A stretch of 64,000 nt of DNA, taken from the NCBI GenBank assembly GCA_930367215.1, contig OV884059.1:248123803-248187802 (forward strand), written 5' to 3'. Within the stretch, counting starts at the first letter, position 1. Every line of letters starts with the position of its first letter. Below, piece by piece: positions 32,201 to 41,225 of the stretch. A model generated the notes under the pieces. The model did not search any database. It was not told the DNA's origin and worked only from the letters and a program-made list of their open reading frames with translations. Source of the DNA: Pollenia angustigena (Eukaryota; Arthropoda; Insecta; Diptera; Polleniidae). The position numbers and the translations under genes were made by a program.

Positions 32201-32566
32201 AACGGTGTGTTATCATTTTGTTTTCGTTTTCTGTGGTTTCAGTTATCAGTTCAAGTTTAGATTGTATCGATGATTAGCCGATAGCAACCGAGTCTGGTAC
32301 CGGGACTGCCGGTTGGAGCCTCCAGACATGCTTTTGGGATTGGTTATTTAATGGCGCCAATTACTCGCCATGACATCACAAGGATCATTGGCAACTCGGT
32401 ATTTGCTGGGAACTCGAAAGTCCCACCGAGACTCTCCTCTTGTGACCGCTGACTGTCCGCGACTGCTAATAGCAGCTACCCCGCATATCTACGGGCCGTA
32501 CCACTATCCGCAACCTGTGACGCGTCCGGTAGCACTCAGCTATGCTTCCCAAAAGTGGATAATATT
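29245..32566 (-). mobile_element. RTE-like non-LTR retrotransposon, almost full length
   Basis: Read on the minus strand: a GC-richer 5' region (32566-32210), an endonuclease/reverse-transcriptase frame, a stop at 29273-29275, and after six bases an (AT)n run (29264-29245). A very short 3' end closing in a microsatellite is usual for RTE-clade elements. GC content stands out from the surroundings and most of the coding part is open, so the insertion is fairly recent. It lies in the same orientation as the septin gene. Confidence 0.8.
29273..32202 (-). pseudogene. LINE endonuclease-reverse transcriptase, one frameshift
   Basis: The first part (32202-31786) begins with the APE endonuclease strand FGTWNIRTLLEASRLEQI and continues ETRWPDYGE. 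The second part (31804-29273, 843 codons) has GDMNAQFG and STDHHLLTGEI of the endonuclease, then reverse transcriptase blocks NWRGITLLS, QAGFRPGRSCVDQL, FIDFEKAFDTLNH, VRQGCILSPLLFN and the catalytic LDFADDICLLS, with a C-terminal tail ending at 29273. The two frames overlap at 31786-31815, where one T appears to be missing from a T run, so a single-base loss separates them. No ATG stands at a convincing start. Product: target-primed reverse transcription machinery. Inactive as it stands. Confidence 0.8.
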
Positions 32567-32995
32567 TCACGCAGTATCATAAAGATGATATTGTTTGACT
32601 TATTATAACAACCAATAAAATTTGTTACAGCAGCAATTTGTTACATATGTATGTTAATAAGCGAGATACAATCGGACAGAACCTGATTAAATAGCACTTC
32701 AAAAATGATGCCTCAAATGTTAGCTCTAATCATTAGTGAAGTATTTTTAATCGCAAAAAATATATGGCCAGATATTGATTTAAGCCATAGTCGTCCTTTT
32801 TTTTATCTCCAATCTATCATTAAATATTTTTTAACATTAAACATAAAAAAATTAATTTTTGGTTTTTAAAATTGAACTCCCCGAACACACGCGTAATTTG
32901 TCTTAACACAAGCAACAACGCCGCCAAAATAACCGCGTCAAATTGCCAATGTTCAAGATTATATAAGCTGAGGTGGCGTACTCGTACATACATAT

Positions 32996-33259
32996 CGAGC
33001 CCTAACCGCGAAAATAACGTAAGCGCCAAAAACCAAATTTTGCAGGAGAGAGTTTTTTTTTATTTAATTTTATATAAATTTTGTATGAAATTGGTCGCTT
33101 ACGATAAAATTGTTTTTGCTATAAAATCGTAGCGGTACCTTATGTGAATATCATATTTTAGGAGATGATGATGCAAATGTTGCCAATAAAGTAATTTATT
33201 AAAAAAGAAACGAAAATTTAAAAGGATTTCGCTTACGTTATATTCGCGGTTAGGGCTCG
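32996..33259. mobile_element. MITE family A, copy 2 (well preserved)
   Basis: The ends CGAGCCCTAACCGCGAA and TTCGCGGTTAGGGCTCG are inverted copies; next inward come ATAACGTAAGCG and CGCTTACGTTAT. 264 bp, non-coding. The body matches 12743-12998. Confidence 0.85.
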
Positions 33260-33344
33260 AAATGTACATTTCTCAGAACGTACGTAAAAAATATGCTAAA
33301 GGGAGTTTGTACGTTAAAATTAAGATATTAACTGCCGTATTCAT

Positions 33345-33465
33345 AAAAAATAAAAAAAGTACTTTTAATTATTTAAGCTTGAGATCTTTTTATTTACAAA
33401 AAATTATATATATTTTTTTCAATATTTCGCTAACCTTTGGTTAGCATCGTCAAGAAATTAAATTT
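33345..33465 (-). mobile_element. Penelope-like fragment with damaged hammerhead-like motif
   Basis: On the minus strand CTTGACGA, then a 7-bp stem GCTAACC-AAA-GGTTAGC, then GAAATATTG. The layout equals that at 23.1 kb, including GAAATATTG after the stem and one extra base before it. The first core base is T instead of C, which should abolish catalysis. Confidence 0.4.
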
Positions 33466-33559
33466 ACAAATTTTAATAATAACAAAAAACGATAACAAAA
33501 TTATGACACAAATTCAAAGGGTAGCGAAATATTGAACAACAAAAAACAAAAAAATAAAT

Positions 33560-34070
33560 ATAATCTCCTATATATATAAAAAAAGTTGCATTGTGTTAGT
33601 AATTGATGTTCTCTGAAATGCGTGAACCGATTTTGTTGCTGTAAAGTTCACGTGGAAGGTGACGTCAATACCAAGGTTTTTAAGTATCAACGGTCCTTAA
33701 ATGTGTATTGGTTCATGAGTTATAGCAATTTTAGTGAACACTGCACTCATTCCGAAACATGTATTTATATTCTCATACAAATATCAACAAAACGCCCTCC
33801 ATTTTGAACTCCTCCGAAAGCTTGCCCGATTTTTATGCAATTTTGATGTGTATTTATTAGGTATGAGAATAGGTCGTAGAGTATATTTTATATCGCTAGA
33901 GGGCGCAAAATATTGCAGTAGGGGTAAAAGCTCCCACTCACCAATCTTCTAAACTAATCAACCGGTTTTCTTTAAATTTGGCATAGATACAAATTCATTG
34001 CGCCCGGCCGAAGGCCGGTTATTTATTTTATCGAAGCCGGTGTTCTGTATACCCAAAAACGTTTTCATTA
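33560..34070. repeat. Unclassified repeat with GGCCGAAGGCC hairpin
   Basis: Begins CTCCTATATATATAAAAA and contains GAAATGCGTGAACCGATTTT, AACCGGTTTTCTTTAAATTTGGCATAGATAC and the hairpin CCGGCC-GAA-GGCCGG (34004-34018). Similar wording occurs at 36100-36170 and 40750-40860. I cannot place it in a superfamily. Confidence 0.35.
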
Positions 34071-34078
34071 TAAATTTG

Positions 34079-34303
34079 AAAATGAAATAATCCCCCAAAA
34101 AATATATTGGGGCTTTATTTCATAATGATTTTTTGGGGGATAATTTCATATGAAATAACACCCCAATTAAAAAAATAAAATAACACCCCAAACAAAATGA
34201 AATAACCCCCCAAAAATCGTTTTTGTTGTTCTCTGTACAAACTTTTGGGGGGTTATTTCATTATTTTTTTGGGGGGTTATATTTTAGGGGGTTATTTCAT
34301 GCC
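34079..34303. repeat. Array of GAAATAAC(5-6)AAAA motifs in both orientations
   Basis: Nine copies of a motif of the form ATGAAATAAYMCCCCMAAAA lie within 225 bp. Four are forward (near 34082, 34149, 34173 and 34196) and five inverted (near 34109, 34133, 34239, 34265 and 34286). Spacers differ, and one holds TTTTTGTTGTTCTCTGTAC. No tandem period and no coding potential. Confidence 0.7.
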
Positions 34304-34309
34304 GCCATC

Positions 34310-35370
34310 ACCATTACATGCATTAATTTTGTGAAAACGTTATTTCCAGTAGTCTCTAACTTTTAACAATTAACGTTAACGTTAATTTTATCGGCACAGT
34401 TTATTGCTTACGGTAACAATACAGCAATTCAGTAACTCAATTTTAACAACATAGCTAAAAATTTCAATCAAGTGGCATCTTTGTTAATTAAATAGTATAC
34501 TTAACGAACGCTGTCATCGAGTGCAAACTACTTCTTGTGTGGAACGACTTAAAGTGCTTTCAAAACTAACGAAACCCCATTTATGTTCTGCTAGTCTAAC
34601 GAAAATTGCAAAAATTCGGAAAATTTGCAAAAATAGCGAAAACTTTTAATACTTCAAACAAGCCATAAAATTGATTAAAAGTCGCTAAAACTATTGCAAA
34701 AATTCGGTAAAAAGTGTTAAACATGCGGAAATTCGCAAAAATTTGCAAACAGCGGCTATTTATAAAAAATCGTTAAAGCTGTAGTGACCATGGCTAAAAT
34801 TCGTGAAAAATTGCACACTTGGAAAAAAACGTAAATTTATTTGAAATCGCTAAATCGCTTAAAAAATAAATTGTCGGAATATATAATATTTAAATTTTTT
34901 GCAAAAATAGCGAAAATTCGCGAAATTGTTTAATATTTCGAAAAAACCATAAAACTGATTTGAAGTCACTAAAACTATAAGGAATTTCAAAAATTAGCTA
35001 ACAGCGGCATGATTGGAAAGTCTACCACTTATTTTTTGTGTAGAAAAGAAAACTCTATAAGTGATTTCCATAAGCTGCATCTAAAATGTAATATTTTTAA
35101 TGATTTTTATAAATTCACAAAAAACTAATTTTTTTATAATATTTTTGCAAAATGTATGTAAATTACGTGAATTTTAAATATGTTATTGTGGCTTTTATTT
35201 GGCAAAATTTTTGTTTGTTTGTTTGTTTTTTTTTTTTTAAATAACAACGAATTTAAAAATATTTTGCCGTTAAGATTACTTAAATACTTGACGTTAAGAT
35301 AGAACATATCAGTAAACGTTATTGTTAAAAAAGTTACTGAATAAAATTTACGTTAACTTTGCTGTTAAAT
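34310..35370. other. AT-rich DNA, nothing recognised
   Basis: Repeated short phrases such as GCAAAAATTCGGAAAA and CGAAAATTCGC occur, but no gene or defined element. Confidence 0.4.
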
Positions 35371-35380
35371 ATTTTTAACA

Positions 35381-35593
35381 ATGTTAAAATTGAATAGAAA
35401 ATCGTACTACAGATGTAATCCTGTTCACTGGCCCTCTCGTTCGTGTGATTTCACGCCTCTGGCTTACTTTTTATGGGGCTTTGTTAAGTCCTTGGTTTAT
35501 GCCGCCATACCAGCAACTCTTGAAGCATTGGAAGCCAATATTCGAGCCACCATTGCAGTCATACGGCCAGATTTATTGGAAAAAGTAGTCTAA
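35381..35593 (+). pseudogene. Mariner-type transposase C-terminal relic
   Basis: A 70-codon frame contains HWPSRSCDFTPLAYFLWG, the region around the third catalytic residue of mariner-type transposases (WPxRSPDLxPxDYFLWG), followed by VKSLVYA and a helix ending LLEKVV and a stop. The expected Asp in the D-Y-F position is Ala (LAYF). The N-terminal domains are absent. Confidence 0.65.
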
Positions 35594-35800
35594 AATTGCA
35601 CTGATCGAATATAAAATGTAACTCCTTGCCACGGCATTATATGTGTGTCACATTTAAAAAAGAAATGCCATCAAATTATCTACCAGATTATAATAAAAAA
35701 ATTTCATTCCAACCATATTTTTGTCTAATATTATTATTTTAAGTTCTCATGCAAATCCCCTTTATCAAATAACAATACATTGCAGTTTTTATTTGCAGAG

Positions 35801-35954
35801 TAAATGTTTTTGCATGGAAAGAGATTTCATCAAGTGTGGGCGAGACATGAACACAGTGGTAAAAGGTTGGGTTCCCTGCGGTCTTCTGGTAGTAGACATT
35901 ACTTACAAGAATAAATGCTTTAAAAAAATTGTACTAAAGCACAAAATTATCTAA
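35801..35954 (+). CDS. Possible cysteine-rich terminal exon, unknown product
   Basis: After the acceptor-like TTTTTATTTGCAG a frame reads SKCFCMERDFIKCG, then VVKGWVPCGLLVVDITY and NKCFKKI. It ends at a TAA that is immediately followed by AATAAAA, a possible polyadenylation signal. Six cysteines in about 45 residues and higher GC than the flanks suggest a small secreted protein, but no upstream exon with a signal peptide was found. It could also be a transposon remnant downstream of the mariner relic. Confidence 0.3.
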
Positions 35955-35959
35955 ATAAA

Positions 35960-37390
35960 AAAATTTCTCAAATGAAAACTTCAATGTTGTTATTTTGTAT
36001 ATTTCAATAGAGTTAAGAAAAAAATATCGTAACAAAAAAAAAAAAAAAAAAATTGCGGAAAAGTAACCAAAAATTGTATTTAATTTTATATGATACAAGT
36101 TTGGTGTCAATTGGTTCAGCGGTTCTTGAGTTTTAGGAGCACAAACACAGCACGAACGTTTTTATATATGTAAATAACATCATCGTTTCTAATTTTTTCA
36201 GTGTACTTATACATATTATTCGCCACATCTCTTAATGCATGTCAATGGTGTGTGGGAACTTTTTTTAAAATATTAAATGAAGAATTTTCTTATCACACAC
36301 CATAAATGGGCACATACTATAATTTTTTAAAGACGCTCTTAACTGTTTTAGCGGACGGACGCGCCCAACCTTTAATGTATTATAATGTAATGAAGGCCAT
36401 TTTAAAATTATGTTTTAAAGGAACTACTTACACATTATAAAACAGTTTATTTTTATTTATGTTAAATCTTTCCTTGTAGTTAATTAAGTTGTTTTAAGAA
36501 TTGAACATATTGTTTAAGCAAACTTTCTAATTTTAATCAATATTTTTCCCTAAATTATCCCCGAGTTTTTATGAACACTTTATAAATTATTATATACATA
36601 TGTATTATGTTTTCACTTCGCTTTCCAGTATTGAACTAGTTTGTGTTAGTTTTCCGTTTTTACAGGAGCTCCTTGAAGGATAACAGAAGTTGTGCAGATG
36701 CAGTACATACACAAATACATAAAAACATACATACATACGTACGCAAGTGTAAATATATTGGAAACTTCAACTAAAATATATACATATATTTTTATATATG
36801 TTACAGATTTATTGCACAAGTTAGTTTAATGAAGTATGACAAAGCCACATGTAATTGCTGTGTGCTTAATTACAATAATGTTAAATTTGGTTTTCAATTT
36901 TGTCACTTATTTCAGAGATTGTACAGCACAAAGATACCAAAAATACAATAATATCAACAAAGTTCCAGTAGTTAATAGAAAATAACACTCAGACGTGTTT
37001 GACCAGTTCCATTTCCAGTTCGTTATCATTCCATGGAAACAATTACCAATTGCGCATGTCCTTAATAAAAACAAAACAGTAAACAGAAAAAAGAGTACAC
37101 ATATTCTCTTATAAAATTAACCTTAAGATACACAGATTTCGAGTTATTTTGCTAGAAGTTTATTTCTGTACTCGTAACAGCACATAAAAAAAACAAATTT
37201 TTTGACTATTTGAGTTAAAAATTGTAATTAATGGGGGGTGGAAAATGAGTAAAATTTTTTACCAGAAATAAGGGTGTAACCATTTAATTGTTTGCTCATA
37301 TCCCCAATTTTAAGTTTCCAAAAAGAGAATTTTTAAAAATAAAAAATATTGACATCGATTTTTGTAGGTAAATAAAAGTGATCACATATT
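35960..37390. other. Intergenic AT-rich DNA
   Basis: Holds a poly(A) run (36033-36051) and, at 36100-36180, sequence like the end of the 33.6-kb and 40.8-kb repeats. No gene seen. Confidence 0.4.
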
Positions 37391-37391
37391 T

Positions 37392-38067
37392 GTCGGAAAG
37401 AAAATCTATATTTGAATGAGATTTGTAGTGATTATAATTTTAAATCCGTTTGTTGCGCTTTTTCACGTTATTCGTGAAAATTAAAATATTGAAATTTTTG
37501 GAAAATTTTACCTGTGACTAATGGGCAGCACTATCAAACAAAACGATTTTAAATCGAAAAAATCGTTTTCAGTATTTTTAAAAATTTACTTCTTTTCTTG
37601 TTCATTGTCATTCTTTCTTCTCAAAAATTATTTTTAAATAACTAAAATAAACTATAATTTTTGGCACAACTCAGATCAGAAAATTAAAGTTGATTTCAAG
37701 AACGCCTTAGGCCAGGGTTTTTAAAGGTTGTCGGAAAGAAAATCTATATTTGAATGAGATTTGTAGTGATTATAATTTTAAATCCGTTTGTTGCGCTTTT
37801 TCACGTTATTCGTGAAAATTAAAATATTGAAATTTTTGGAAAATTTTACCTGTGACTAATGGGCAGCACTATCAAACAAAACGGTTTTAAATCGAAAAAA
37901 TCGTGTTCAGTATTTTTAAAAATTGACTTCTTTTCTTGTTCATTGTCATTCTTTCTTCTCAAAAATTATTTTTAAATAACTAAAATAAACTATAATTTTT
38001 GGCACAACTCAGATCAGAAAATGAAAGGTGATTTCAAGAACGCCTTAGGCCAGGGTTTTTAAAGGTG
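37392..38067. repeat. Tandem duplication, 2 x 338 bp
   Basis: Units 37392-37729 and 37730-38067 start GTCGGAAAGAAAATC and end TTTTTAAAGGT. By eye they differ at only about five positions (for example ACGATTTT against ACGGTTTT and TCGTTTTC against TCGTGTTC), so the duplication is recent. No open frame spans it. Confidence 0.9.
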
Positions 38068-38290
38068 GATTTAGTTAAAACTTGATTTAACGTAGTCCGA
38101 AACTCGGATTTTTCCAGCAAAATATGATTTTTTTATTATTATTCTATTAAAGACCAACATTTTAAGCAAAACTAAGCTGTTTCTTCAAAATTGTGTGTAC
38201 AAACTTCGTAATGGCGGCGCAAATATGTTTTCAGATTAACTAAACCTAGTTTACCTGAGATATCAAAAGCCCAGCCTTAATGTTATCATC
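38060..38290. repeat. Dispersed TIR-type repeat (pair with 11440-11695)
   Basis: Follows directly on the tandem duplication and shares the ordered landmarks described for 11440-11695, including TTTTCAGATTAACTAAACC. Confidence 0.6.
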
Positions 38291-38420
38291 GTACTGTTAA
38301 AGCATTTTCTTAGCCCTGATTCAAATGGAGACTTTATAAACAAAGAGAGTTCCTTTTTTGGGATGTTTGATTTTTTTTAAGATGTCCTGGCATTTTCCTA
38401 AAATCCATATAACACATATA

Positions 38421-38666
38421 CATATGGGTAATTCCAGCGAAAAGTCTACTTTTTGTAACGTAACGCCAGAAATAATTTAAATTATTTCTCAAAAAATTGT
38501 GTATCTATAGTTTACTTTTTTTATATTGTGGTGTAAAGCGCAACTAGCTCTACATTTAGTAACAAAAGGGATAACGATTAAACAACATGGTCCTAGAATA
38601 CAACCTTATTTGCATTCTGGCGTTACATTAAAAAAAAGTAGACTTTTCGCTCAAAATGCCCATATG
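38421..38666. mobile_element. CATATGGG-family element 3 (246 bp, short form)
   Basis: Ends CATATGGGTAATTCCAGCGA and TCGCTCAAAATGCCCATATG. Next inward AAAGTCTACTTTTTGTAACG and its inverse AAAAAAAGTAGACTTTTCGC. The interior carries GTAACGTAACGCCAGAA and TCTGGCGTTAC. Confidence 0.7.
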
Positions 38667-38759
38667 TGCCTTTAAACGAGCATTTTTAATTCTAATAGCT
38701 TGAAAAATAAATCTATATAAGTCCAAAGCTTACTAAAAAGGTTTTATTCAAAACGTCTA

Positions 38760-39032
38760 GCTCAATTCGCAGTCTTATTGAGTTTTGTAATGCAAGTCAA
38801 AATCCACTTTCGTTTTTTTAACGTCCCGCCAGCGCATATTTTTGCTTATATCTGCAAATCCTTACCGTTGATTGCTGTAATTATTTTTCTGAATATAGTG
38901 CTACTTCATAACTTTATATATATAAAAACCCTTTTTACAAATTTGACTTCTTCATTTAATTTTTTTACACGAATATCACGACACGTCAAAATGGAAATGC
39001 CAATATACCAAAAACACAAAGAATTCCGATGA
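38760..39032. other. Frame without recognised function
   Basis: An 84-codon frame (38778-39032) ends beside the SINE. It is hydrophobic and Phe-rich from AT-rich codons, and I see no motif. Probably chance. Confidence 0.3.
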
Positions 39033-39034
39033 AA

Positions 39035-39200
39035 GAATGTGATTCTTGAAACATGTAAATTCAACCCGGGTTAGAGCCCCAGCTCAGCCAAGAAAATTAT
39101 CAATAAATTTTAATAAAAATTTCATGTCGTAAAAATTCCTTCCTCCAGTAAAAATAATGAAATGCAAATTAAATTTAATGAACTCAAGCCAAACTAGAAA
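39035..39200 (+). repeat. tRNA-like SINE family A, 3' part
   Basis: GATTCTTGAAACATGTAAATTCAACCC then GGGTTAGAGCCCCAGCTCAGCC (decayed B box), then TATCAATAAATTTTAATAAAAATTTC and AAATTCCTTCCTCCAGTAAAAATAAT. The tail matches 8347-8715 and 63545-64000. Confidence 0.6.
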
Positions 39201-39544
39201 TATAAAAAATTAGGTATGAAAAATCTTCGAAAAATTGTTTTTTATATTTAAAGATGCTCTTAAAAGAGGATATTTTAAAGTTTTAATGAATCTAAACATA
39301 CAAATGGACAAAATTACAGTTTGTTAAGAGGAAAGATTATTTTACTTATGATATTTATATGATACTTTATATGCTGGTAATTAGGGGTGTGCTGGAAATC
39401 GAAAATATAAAACGCAAGAAAATTCTTTTTATAATAGAAGTATTTTTATAATGTTTGTCGTAAAATTCTTTAATTACAACAATTTTATTAAAAAACTACT
39501 TTTAGAAATTTTGCGTTTGCGTTTTACGTTTCTTTCAAAAAAGG

Positions 39545-40865
39545 TAGCTTCAACTTATATATAGTACTAGCTTAACCCGTTGAGCTTCGCTTCACTGCTT
39601 TAACCACCTTTGAAGACTCTCCCTTTAATAGTTCTTCAGTAGAGAGATATTTATTTTTATTTTCAAAAGTGTAGTATACCATAAGAGTGACTTCTACAAA
39701 GTTTGAACATTCTTACTACAACAGTTCTTAAGATATGTGATATTAAACAATGGCGTCCTATGGGGGGTAACATTTCCCCGCTGCTATTTTATTTCAATTT
39801 TGGGGTTCAGAAGATCATACTACAAAAAGTTTAATAAAATGAGTGCAGCGGTTCTAAATTATATTTCTATCTATGAGGGGTACTGCTCCTCCTCTGTCTA
39901 AGCCGCCCATTTCTATATTGAAATTTAAAGATTGCCATAATAGTAGCTTTAACCACGTTTGAATATTCTCCCTTTAATAGTTCTTCAGTTGAGAGATATT
40001 AAATATATGCATCCTATGGAAGGTATTTCCCCCCTGCGCCTTCCCGCTTTATTTTTATGTTTAAAAGTGTAGTATACCATAAGTGTGACTTTTACAAAGT
40101 TTGAACATTCTAACTTTAATAGTTCTTAAGATATGCGATATTAAGCATTGGCGTCCTATGGTGGGTACCACTACCCCCGCCGCTATTTTGTTTTAATTTT
40201 GGGGCTCAGAAGATCCTACTACCAAAAGTTCAACAAAATGCGTGCAGTGGCTCTTATTAATATTTCTATATATAAGGGGTACTGCTCCTCCCCCGTCTAC
40301 CCCGCCCATTTGTATATTGAAATTTATAGTTTACTATAATAATAGCTTTAACCACTTTTGAAGACTCTCCCTTTAAATTCTTCAGTTGAGCGATATTTAA
40401 TATATCCATCCTATGGGAGGTATTTCCCCCCCTGAGCCTACCTGCTTTATTGTTATTTTCAAAAGTGTTGTATACCATAAGAGTGACTTCTAGAAAATTT
40501 GATCATTCTCCCTATTACAGTTCTTTAGATATGCGATGTTAAACATTGGCGTCCTATGGGGGATTCCACTTCCCCCGCTGCTATTTTATTTTAATTTTGG
40601 GGCTCAGAAGATCTTACTACCAAAAGTTCTGCATAATGCGTGCAGCGGTTCTTAATTTATGCGATAATCAATATTGGCATCCTATGGGGGATACCAATTC
40701 CCCTGCCCCTAAGTAGCCTATTTTATTTTTAGGGCTCACGTGATGTATCTGTAAAAATTTCAGGAAAATCGGTTCAGTAGTTTAGGAGTCTATAAGCCAA
40801 CAAACAAACAAACACACAAACAAACATACAAACATTTTTCATTTTTATATATATAGAAGAAGAAG
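39545..40865. repeat. Tandem array, period about 397 bp, in an unclassified element
   Basis: GGCGTCCTATGG.GG starts near 39750, 40147 and 40545, each followed by CCCCGC.GCTATTTT, TTTTGGGG.TCAGAAGATC and a GTGCAG.GG stretch. A fourth partial unit begins near 40675. The left end CTAGCTTAACCCGTTGAGC and the right end ATCGGTTCAGTAGTTTAGGAGTC plus (AAAC)n and TATATATATAG resemble ends seen at 33.6 kb. Short frames within are shadows of the array. Confidence 0.65.
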
Positions 40866-40869
40866 ATAG

Positions 40870-41225
40870 AAGATAGAAGAAGAAGATAGATTTAGTGACA
40901 TTAATATGAACTTACCAATGGCATATATCATAATTTCTTAGCAAGTATTTGTTGCGAAATAATTGATCACAAAGTTTTGTGACATGCTACAAAAAGTGGA
41001 AGTAACTTCAAAGGTTGAAGTGCATTTTCCTAATTTTTAGCGAATTTGGCATGATAAGGTATACAAAATCTAACTCCTAAAAGAAAGATGACTATAAGAG
41101 AATTCTAAACGCCATTATTCGCAGCCAAAAAATGTTGTGATTTTTTGACAAAAGCCGTGAACCCTTTGTGACACACGCTGCATAACGAACGCTACAGTTT
41201 TTCCAGTAGCATTTTGTTATTATAT
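40870..41225. other. Spacer, nothing recognised
   Basis: GA-rich start (AGAAGATAGAAGA), then AT-rich DNA without gene. Confidence 0.35.

Noticed and set aside
34079..34303. CRISPR array
   Set aside because: Motifs are short, irregularly spaced, in both orientations, and the genome is eukaryotic.
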